Shown here piece after piece: positions 45,783 to 51,830 of a stretch of DNA of 51,830 nt (the stretch's first letter is position 1; each line of letters opens with the position of its first letter). The translations under genes and the position numbers were made by a program. The notes beneath the pieces were generated by a model. The model searched no databases. It was not told the origin of the DNA and saw nothing but the letters and a program-made list of their open reading frames with translations. This DNA is from an uncultured Saprospiraceae bacterium (lineage in GTDB: Bacteria; Bacteroidota; Bacteroidia; Chitinophagales; Saprospiraceae), in contig CALFWZ010000118.1 of NCBI GenBank assembly GCA_937928405.1, positions 1-51,830 on the forward strand, written 5' to 3'.

Positions 45783-45839
45783 GCCACAAAAACACGAAGA
45801 ACACAAAGATTTTCTTCGTGTTCTTGGTGACTTCGTGGC
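45783..45839. repeat. REP-like palindrome
   Basis: GCCACAAAAACACGAAGAAC is answered by GTTCTTGGTGACTTCGTGGC, making a 57-bp imperfect palindrome built on CACGAAGAACAC motifs. Such GCCACGAAGACACGAAG-type palindromes are scattered between genes in many Bacteroidota and other environmental bacteria. The rest of 45657-45932 shows nothing else except the 15-bp repeat. Confidence 0.8.
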
Positions 45840-45896
45840 CATTGTAATATATAGAAACTTATACTAGTTTAATGAAATTATTTATGTCAATCACAG

Positions 45897-45911
45897 CTCC
45901 TGATTCGCATT
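45897..45911. repeat. 15-bp repeat, copy 2
   Basis: CTCCTGATTCGCATT, identical to 43611-43625. Confidence 0.7.
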
Positions 45912-45932
45912 GTTTTAGTACTTATTTCCTTT

Positions 45933-48320
45933 TTACCATTTTACAAAACGTACGGGTATCCTCACGGAACCTTGCGTAATCATTCCAATATAAACGCCAG
46001 CCGCTAAATTGTCTACCGAAACATTTTGCGTGCTAAAAGGCATTCCTGGATGTAGCGTCCATTCTTGAATTTTTTGACCTGTCAAATTGAGAATAGAAAA
46101 ATTAACGGATTGACCACTATTCAAATTTGGTAAAAATAGATCTATAGAGAGTTGGCCTTTTACTGGATTAGGATAAATAATCAAGCCGGGATGTGTCCCT
46201 GGCACTTCAATGGAGATGGTTGGGCTAAACTCAAAATTATCATCCAAATCTAGTTGCTTTAATCGATAATAATAGCGAGCCCCCACCGTAATTTCTTCGT
46301 CCTTAAACGTATAGGTTGCCCCATTATCTGAAATAGCATCTACCCATCCAATGGTTTGAAAATCACGATCTCGATCTGCTTGCTTGCGCTGAATTTCAAA
46401 ACCCACATTATTGATTTCGGAAGCGGTACGCCATTGAAGGATGTTGATTTTGTCTTGATGTTTCCCCTCAAAGCTTAATAGCTCTACAGGAAGGCCTCCC
46501 GTTTTTAATGAGAAAGTAAAACTAGAAGAAGTCATTTGTCCACAACTATTAAATCCGGTAACTCGCCAGTAATAATCTGTATTATCTGCTAAAGGGGTAG
46601 CTGTATATTGATTAGTGGTAAGTTCGTCTGTTGATTGCACAATATTGGTAAATCCTGGATCAGTGGCAATTTCTATTTCATAGTTATCGACATTGTCAAC
46701 CGGTGTCCAAATGAGATCTGGCGTTTGGTCGTTAATTTCTGTATTGTTTATGGGTACTAATAACGTAGCTGCTACTGGAACCGTATTGACGATAATCGCT
46801 CCTGAAATTTTACTAGAAGGCGTTGCATTGGTTGGGGTAGATTTAACCGTAAAGTACTCATTGTCTGTTAGCGATCCGGTATTGCTAATATTCACGGTTA
46901 CGGTATTGGCGGTGGTGGTGATATTACTGATTAACGACGGATCTAAATCTTCTATCGTATAATTCACCATGCTGGAAAATCCATACATATCATGTTTTTC
47001 AAAGGTAAAACTGACGGATGTTCCAGCACAAATAGTCTGTATTTCTGACGCTACCGTGGTGGTTAGATAGTGGTGGGGTAGGTCGGGAGCTAAAACGAAA
47101 AGGCCTCCAGTTTGCACGCCAGCATCTATATCTGTTCGTCCACTCAATAGGATATTACCGCTTGGCAGATAAGGAAAAACACCCCAAGCGCCGTTGAAAT
47201 TTCTTAGGGTTTGTGAAGGTAGAATATCGAAATAGCCTGCTTCTGAAATCGTTCCGATGCCATTATCTAAATCGCTGATATCGAGCACCCTTAGCCCTGC
47301 TTCGTAGTTGGCTTGATAAAGGTATGGACCTTTTACAAACATATTATGATCGATAGTAGGTGTACTATGCTGGTAATAATTTCCGGTCATTGGAACGGGA
47401 TTATCTAGATCAGAAATATCGAAAAAATAAGTCCGAACATTATGCGAGTTTTGTCGCTCATCTAATTCATCATCCAGCATCAAGTATTTATGGTCGTCAC
47501 TGACCCATCCTTGGTGGGTATAACCCTCTCCTGTATAAGTCTGTGCGGAGATCCCAATAATATTGTTCTTATCCGTCATGTCAATAATACTGTAGATGGT
47601 TTCGTTAAATCCGATACAGATCTCTTGACCAATATAGTCTGTATCTGGACCGCGATAGTCAATACAAATCATATCGTGGGAATAACCATCCGCACTATAA
47701 CACTGTTCCTGAGTCGGCAGCTCAGGATCGGTCAAATCAAAAACGGTAACACCACCTGAACAATAAGATCTTTGCCCTACGGCATATAAAAAGTTAGAAG
47801 CAGGATTTGAGTTAGTGACCATATTATGAGAATTTCCGTTGAGGCCAAAATCCACTTGTGCCGTTTCTGAAAAAGTGATGGGAAAAACAGAGGCTGGGTT
47901 GGCAACTGCGGCATCTAATTCGCTCAAGTCAAAAACTTGAATTCCATGACCCGTTGCGGAATCTGCTCCGATGTAGGCATAGCCATTTTTTTCGCGGATA
48001 TCTCGCCAAGTGGAATTACTGGTATGCGTGGCCAAATGTCCAATAACTACGGGTGTCGCAGGAATGGTAACATCTACGAAGGCCACTCCGTTGGTCAATC
48101 CCATTAAGGCATATTCTCGTCCAGCAGGGCTGGAATACCCCCAGATATCATTCCCCGCTGGCCCTCCTAAGTTAGTGAGATTCACCCGTGAAACAAGTCC
48201 TATATTATCACAAGGATATCCATCTGATAATCCTCCAACACAGGGCTGGGCAATTAAGGAAAAGGAAAGGAAATTTGCTAATATAAAAAGCAAAGAGAAT
48301 AATTGGCTAAATTTTGTCAT
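45933..48320 (-). CDS. Choice-of-anchor B / LVIVD-repeat protein with T9SS type A sorting domain
   Basis: 795 residues with a signal peptide (~1-24). Residues ~35-410 are a beta-propeller of LVIVD-type repeats (ALMGLTNGVAFVDVTIPATP, GIQVFDLSELD, GVTVFDLTDPELP, GLRVLDISDLD) ending in a choice-of-anchor B pattern (SHDMICIDYRGPD, YTHQGWVSDDHKYLMLDDELDE). An Ig-like part, an FN3-like domain (~515-600; PDLIWTPVDNVDNYEIEIA) and a second FN3-like segment (KINILQWRTASEINNVGFEIQR) follow. The last ~80 residues are a T9SS type A sorting domain (IIYPNPVKGQLSIDLFLPN, GVYIGMITQ). It is a secreted surface protein, probably binding or enzymatic, with no defined substrate. Confidence 0.88.
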   Translation of the reverse strand: MTKFSQLFSLLFILANFLSFSLIAQPCVGGLSDGYPCDNIGLVSRVNLTNLGGPAGNDIWGYSSPAGREYALMGLTNGVAFVDVTIPATPVVIGHLATHTSNSTWRDIREKNGYAYIGADSATGHGIQVFDLSELDAAVANPASVFPITFSETAQVDFGLNGNSHNMVTNSNPASNFLYAVGQRSYCSGGVTVFDLTDPELPTQEQCYSADGYSHDMICIDYRGPDTDYIGQEICIGFNETIYSIIDMTDKNNIIGISAQTYTGEGYTHQGWVSDDHKYLMLDDELDERQNSHNVRTYFFDISDLDNPVPMTGNYYQHSTPTIDHNMFVKGPYLYQANYEAGLRVLDISDLDNGIGTISEAGYFDILPSQTLRNFNGAWGVFPYLPSGNILLSGRTDIDAGVQTGGLFVLAPDLPHHYLTTTVASEIQTICAGTSVSFTFEKHDMYGFSSMVNYTIEDLDPSLISNITTTANTVTVNISNTGSLTDNEYFTVKSTPTNATPSSKISGAIIVNTVPVAATLLVPINNTEINDQTPDLIWTPVDNVDNYEIEIATDPGFTNIVQSTDELTTNQYTATPLADNTDYYWRVTGFNSCGQMTSSSFTFSLKTGGLPVELLSFEGKHQDKINILQWRTASEINNVGFEIQRKQADRDRDFQTIGWVDAISDNGATYTFKDEEITVGARYYYRLKQLDLDDNFEFSPTISIEVPGTHPGLIIYPNPVKGQLSIDLFLPNLNSGQSVNFSILNLTGQKIQEWTLHPGMPFSTQNVSVDNLAAGVYIGMITQGSVRIPVRFVKW

Positions 48321-48455
48321 GTTTAGTTATTTCCTAAGTGGTGAATAAAAAATAGAATTTTGGAAATAGGGGAGAAATCATTCGTTAAGTTAAGGTGATT
48401 ACCAAATTACGATTTTTTTCTATGTGGAAGTTATGAATGGTGATAAAAAATGGGT

Positions 48456-49142
48456 TTATGTCTGATTTGGCGAAAAAGGGACGAGTAATTCGGGCGTGTT
48501 TTCACTGACTCGATTGACTTGATTGGATACTGGGTAAGCGGCTAATAAGTCATCATCTAGAGGACGAATTAGTTGAAGAGCTTCTTCGACTGGAGTATTG
48601 GTATCAATCCATTTTTGTTCATCGGCTGGTAATAAAATAGCTGGCATTCGATTGTGAATAGGCGCCATAAAATTATTAGGTGGTTGTGTGATAATCGAAA
48701 AAGAATAGACGGTTACTCCGTTTTCCGGATTTTTCCATTTTTCCCAGATACCGGCCACCGCAAAAAGAGATTTATCTTTAAGGTGAATATAGTGGGGTTG
48801 TTTGCGATTATCGATCTTTTTCCATTCGTAAAAACCATCCAATGGAATGAGGCATCGGCGTCGTTTGATCGCATTTCGAAATGACGGTTTTTCAGTAATC
48901 GTTTCTATACGAGAATTGATCATCCGACTCCCTATCTTTGCGTCTTTTGCCCAAAAAGGAATGAGTCCCCATTTAAACAATTGGAGTTGATCTGGATGTT
49001 CATTAGTAATCACCGGATGTAGTTGTGTCGGTGCTACGTTATAATTTACAATATTCTGGTCTTCATCAACTAGACTGAATTTTGCTCGAAAACGTTTTTC
49101 AAGTTCCTTTTTACTCTTTGATAGGGTAGCACGTCCGCACAT
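48456..49142 (-). CDS. SRAP domain protein (YedK/HMCES family)
   Basis: 228 residues. The start is set by function: methionine removal must expose Cys2 of MCGRATLSK, so ATG 49142 is right, and the 19-codon upstream extension, which overlaps the next gene, is not used. Cys2 forms a stable thiazolidine link to abasic sites in single-stranded DNA, shielding forks. Asn76 (RMINSRIET), Glu106 (GFYEW) and His163 (PIHNRMPAIL) complete the active site; the order matches E. coli YedK. The protein is cytosolic. It stands alone between two secreted-protein genes; no LexA box is recognised upstream, so SOS control is not shown by the sequence. Confidence 0.94.
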   Translation of the reverse strand: MCGRATLSKSKKELEKRFRAKFSLVDEDQNIVNYNVAPTQLHPVITNEHPDQLQLFKWGLIPFWAKDAKIGSRMINSRIETITEKPSFRNAIKRRRCLIPLDGFYEWKKIDNRKQPHYIHLKDKSLFAVAGIWEKWKNPENGVTVYSFSIITQPPNNFMAPIHNRMPAILLPADEQKWIDTNTPVEEALQLIRPLDDDLLAAYPVSNQVNRVSENTPELLVPFSPNQT

Positions 49143-49177
49143 AAATTTTTTATTTATACAAATTGAAGAAGAACCAA

Positions 49178-51664
49178 TCAATTTTCTGTTTTCAACCATT
49201 GCTTAGACCATGTTTGTCCATCTTGTGAGATTGAAATAAAGTATTGACCTTTGGGTAAAAAAGAAAAATTGAGCGTCTTGATAAAAGCATCACTATCTTT
49301 TGTATCCCGCGATTCCCAAAGAACTTGTCCCTGATTATTAAATAACTTAATGTCAAATATTCCAGCATTGATATTATCAAGTTTTAATTTGAACATCCCG
49401 TTAGACGGATTGGGAAAAATGCTGACAACTTTATTGGAGGAGAGGTCGAATGTATTGGTCCCTACACCGTCCGACTTTGTGGAGACTAAAAAAGCTTTGG
49501 TAGATGTTCCTTTGGTAGCATGTCCCACTGCTGCTATTTTTCCATCAAGAGAGATAGCCATATCCCAAAAAACGGGCCCCGATCCCTCTCCAAAATTTTG
49601 CTCTGAAACCACGTCAAAGTTTTGGTCTACAATAGTCAATTGTGCTTGTCTATTTTTAAATCTAGCAATAGGATCGTTTCTTAAAGTGGTGGAAGAGGTA
49701 GAAACAAAGGCAATTTGATCATTACCATTAACAGAAATTGGAGCGGCGTCATAGCTAAAATGAGTGGTATAATCTCCATAAAAAAATTGACGATCTAGTT
49801 CATTTCCATCGGCATCTGTTTTAAAAAGCATGGGAAACGTAACTGTATCTAAAGCGGTGCCTATCATTACCAAGTCAGAATCTTCTGTTTCATATAATCT
49901 GAAAAATAATCTGAAAAAACTTTCCTCAAATTCATAGTTTTTTTGCCAGATCAGATTGCCATCTGGATTAACTTTAGCCAAGAATCCCTGATAATCTTCC
50001 CCAAGCTCTCTAACTATACCACATAAAACCAAATTGTTATCACTGGTTTCTATCATACTATAAGCTCTAGTCTGATTCTGAAACGTTAGACTTTTGGTCC
50101 ATATTAAATCACCGTTTGGAGAGATTTTTTTTAGAATGGCTGCCTCCCCTTGTCCACTTAAGAACTCAGTGTATAAGATCAATAAATTGCCATCAGCTAA
50201 GCTAAGGACTTTCCCAAAAAGTGGATACGCGGTATTATTATCACTAAGATTTATTTCCCACGATTGAATTCCGTTAGGATTTAGCTTCTGTAAAAAACGA
50301 TTATTATCGATGCTTTTCAAAATGTAGTAATTCAAATCTGGTGCTTGCAGGATACTCCACGAATCTCCTATTTCATTAAGTTCCGTAATCCAGTCAATTT
50401 CAAGTTCTTTATTTAATTTATAAATATTTCTTGTTCCTGTAAAAACAAAGCCCGAATCCAGTGTTGGTTCGATGGCAAATCCAAGTTGTGTATTTGTCTC
50501 TTCTAATTGACCTAAAGTTTGCTGCCACAAATTAAATCCCTGAGGATTATGGGATAAAACCAGAGCGTCTATACTCTGATTTTCAATCATTCCTACAGCA
50601 ATGAAATCTCCATTGGTGGTGGTCGCTAAGGCATTGATTTCAGTACCAATTCCTGAAATCTCAAAAGTATTCAGGATTGATAAATTAAGATCAATTTGAA
50701 ACAGATTGTGGTCAAAAAAGTCTTCAGTTGCCAAGATATTAAAAACGCCTTCTTGGAGGTTAACAGAACTTAGAAAGCCTTCACCAGTAATAAAAATATC
50801 TTCGTAAATTTGAGTAGTGGTGATATTGCCGTTTGGTGATAAAATAGCAGCCATGGGGTATTCAGATCTACTACGACCAACTGCTAAAAATTCTGTTCCA
50901 TTTGGAAAATAAACAAGATCTTCCACGGTATTAAAATCGGTATCATTTCCGGTTGGTGAGACCATCCAATTTATGTTTGGTGTGTTTGCACCTACAGAAA
51001 GGATGGTGCCATTGCCATCTAGATTGCCTCCTAATACATAATTGCCTTCAGCATCAGCTATTAGACAGGATACTTCATCTGCTGTTTCTGGCGATCCATA
51101 ATACTGTGTCCACAATTCTATTCCATCTTCATTGATTAGGGTTAAAAACATTTCTTCGCCAACAGTTTCGTTGATCACACTTCCACCCGCTACTGCAAAG
51201 TTTCCATCATTATCCAAAATAATATCTCCAAGGACATCCTCACCATCAACGCCATAAGTTTGTTCCCATAATATATTTCCAAGTAGATCAATCCTGATGA
51301 GATTAATATCTTTTGCACCAAATTGATTAACGGGTGCGGTCGTTCCAGCTAATAAATATCCGTCTTCTAAGACAAGGATTTTTTCTCCTACTGCGTTTAC
51401 ATCTGTTCCGTAAGTTTGACGCCACTCTTCGTTACCTGCTTCATCAAATTTTACCAAGAAAAACTGAAAATGATCTTCTGGTGAAGTTGTATACCCAAGT
51501 GCAATAGATCCGATATTCGTATTTTTAATATCATTAAATTCATCGCCATTGCCTGCTCCTCCAAAACAATATTCCGTGAATATTTGAGCGGAACTGTCAA
51601 AGGGCAATACTAAAAAAATAGTGATAATGCTTATTGAAAAAATAATTTGTTTGGCATATTTCAT
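49178..51664 (-). CDS. Secreted propeller-like protein with T9SS type A sorting domain
   Basis: 828 residues with a signal peptide (~1-26). About a dozen blades of ~50 residues share the pattern FFLVKFDEAGNEEWRQTYG, NLIRIDLLGNILWEQTYG, FLTLINEDGIELWTQYYG, AILKKISPNGDLIWTKSL and FLAKVNPDGNLIWQKNYE, each with a D-G-N-x-x-W turn, alternating with DNDGNFAVAGG-like strands. This is the delta-60/PQQ-like repeat style of Bacteroidota secreted proteins, probably a large propeller or pair of propellers. The last ~85 residues are a T9SS type A domain (VVSIFPNPSNGMFKLKLDN, GQYFISISQDGQTW). It ends 36 bp before the SRAP start, so the two genes may share a transcript. A 19-bp palindrome lies 24 bp upstream of the start codon. 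Confidence 0.85.
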   Translation of the reverse strand: MKYAKQIIFSISIITIFLVLPFDSSAQIFTEYCFGGAGNGDEFNDIKNTNIGSIALGYTTSPEDHFQFFLVKFDEAGNEEWRQTYGTDVNAVGEKILVLEDGYLLAGTTAPVNQFGAKDINLIRIDLLGNILWEQTYGVDGEDVLGDIILDNDGNFAVAGGSVINETVGEEMFLTLINEDGIELWTQYYGSPETADEVSCLIADAEGNYVLGGNLDGNGTILSVGANTPNINWMVSPTGNDTDFNTVEDLVYFPNGTEFLAVGRSRSEYPMAAILSPNGNITTTQIYEDIFITGEGFLSSVNLQEGVFNILATEDFFDHNLFQIDLNLSILNTFEISGIGTEINALATTTNGDFIAVGMIENQSIDALVLSHNPQGFNLWQQTLGQLEETNTQLGFAIEPTLDSGFVFTGTRNIYKLNKELEIDWITELNEIGDSWSILQAPDLNYYILKSIDNNRFLQKLNPNGIQSWEINLSDNNTAYPLFGKVLSLADGNLLILYTEFLSGQGEAAILKKISPNGDLIWTKSLTFQNQTRAYSMIETSDNNLVLCGIVRELGEDYQGFLAKVNPDGNLIWQKNYEFEESFFRLFFRLYETEDSDLVMIGTALDTVTFPMLFKTDADGNELDRQFFYGDYTTHFSYDAAPISVNGNDQIAFVSTSSTTLRNDPIARFKNRQAQLTIVDQNFDVVSEQNFGEGSGPVFWDMAISLDGKIAAVGHATKGTSTKAFLVSTKSDGVGTNTFDLSSNKVVSIFPNPSNGMFKLKLDNINAGIFDIKLFNNQGQVLWESRDTKDSDAFIKTLNFSFLPKGQYFISISQDGQTWSKQWLKTEN

Positions 51665-51687
51665 ATGTAAATAAAATTTAGGATGCT

Positions 51688-51706
51688 TTAATACACTGTG
51701 TATTAA
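51688..51706. promoter_or_regulatory. Perfect palindrome upstream of the propeller gene
   Basis: TTAATACACTGTGTATTAA, two 9-base arms around one T, 24 bp before the start codon at 51664. The position and symmetry suit a repressor-binding site or a 5' UTR hairpin. Confidence 0.5.
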
Positions 51707-51747
51707 GTTGCTTTAGATTTTGAATAGGTTATTTATGGTGAGTACGA

Positions 51748-51794
51748 GTCTAATATTTTTGAAAATAGCCGTAGCTATTTGATGAAATTTAGAC
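51748..51794. repeat. Nested inverted repeat near the window end
   Basis: An outer pair GTCTAA/TTAGAC encloses an inner perfect pair AAATAGC-cgta-GCTATTT. It may be a terminator or an RNA structure belonging to a gene beyond the window; no ORF is seen between 51707 and 51830. Confidence 0.55.
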
Positions 51795-51830
51795 GAAGTA
51801 ATCGCCAAAAAGAAGCATTCTAAAATTTAA

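Noticed and set aside
49143..49199. N-terminal extension of the SRAP protein
   Set aside because: The family needs Cys at position 2 after the initiator methionine, which only the start at 49142 gives.

Overview
The window looks like part of a chromosome from a member of the Bacteroidota, most likely a Saprospiraceae-like marine or sludge bacterium. The evidence is several type IX secretion system (T9SS) cargo proteins with type A or type B sorting domains, a giant SprB-repeat protein, choice-of-anchor domains, Bacteroidota-style promoters (TAnnTTTG) and a giant Bacteroidota-type RHS protein. The assignment is inference from protein families; no rRNA or tRNA gene is visible. The DNA is AT-rich.

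Layout. 1-320: a tandem array of ~50-bp degenerate repeats. 331-3513: a small outer-membrane beta-barrel protein (-) and a secreted C25-like (gingipain-fold) T9SS cargo protein (+). 3621-5095: pyrR-pyrB, two overlapping pyrimidine genes. 5313-8671: a ~980-residue exported coiled-coil protein and a YegP-family protein. 8814-16028 (-): a MarR regulator and a 2149-residue SprB-repeat adhesin with a type B sorting domain. 16437-18212: signal peptide peptidase SppA. 18419-19741 (-): a tail-fibre-like secreted protein.

19960-42167 is the centrepiece: nine same-strand genes, tightly spaced or overlapping. In order they encode a small secreted protein; an outer-membrane barrel with a helical insert; a secreted FN3/TANFOR-like protein; an Skp/OmpH-like periplasmic chaperone; a membrane-anchored protein; a 2340-residue protein whose start resembles SpvB/TcB; a small periplasmic protein; a 2852-residue RHS protein ending in a metzincin-type metallopeptidase tip (HExxHxxGxxH plus a Met-turn); and an overlapping small lipoprotein, the likely immunity protein. 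I read this as a polymorphic-toxin locus carrying its own envelope helper proteins, with the two giant proteins as a possible analogue of the TcB-TcC shell. That is a hypothesis from sequence features and gene order, not a demonstrated function.

42168-45932 is a scarred region just downstream of the toxin/immunity pair: a ~100-bp direct repeat, a truncated copy of a methyltransferase whose intact paralogue lies 2.5 kb further on, a HAD-family protein, a CPA1 Na+/H+ antiporter and a REP-like palindrome. 45933-51664 (-) holds a choice-of-anchor B/LVIVD T9SS protein, an SRAP (YedK/HMCES) DNA-repair protein and a beta-propeller-like T9SS protein. The last 160 bp contain two inverted repeats. No CRISPR array, integrase, transposase or RNA gene was recognised.
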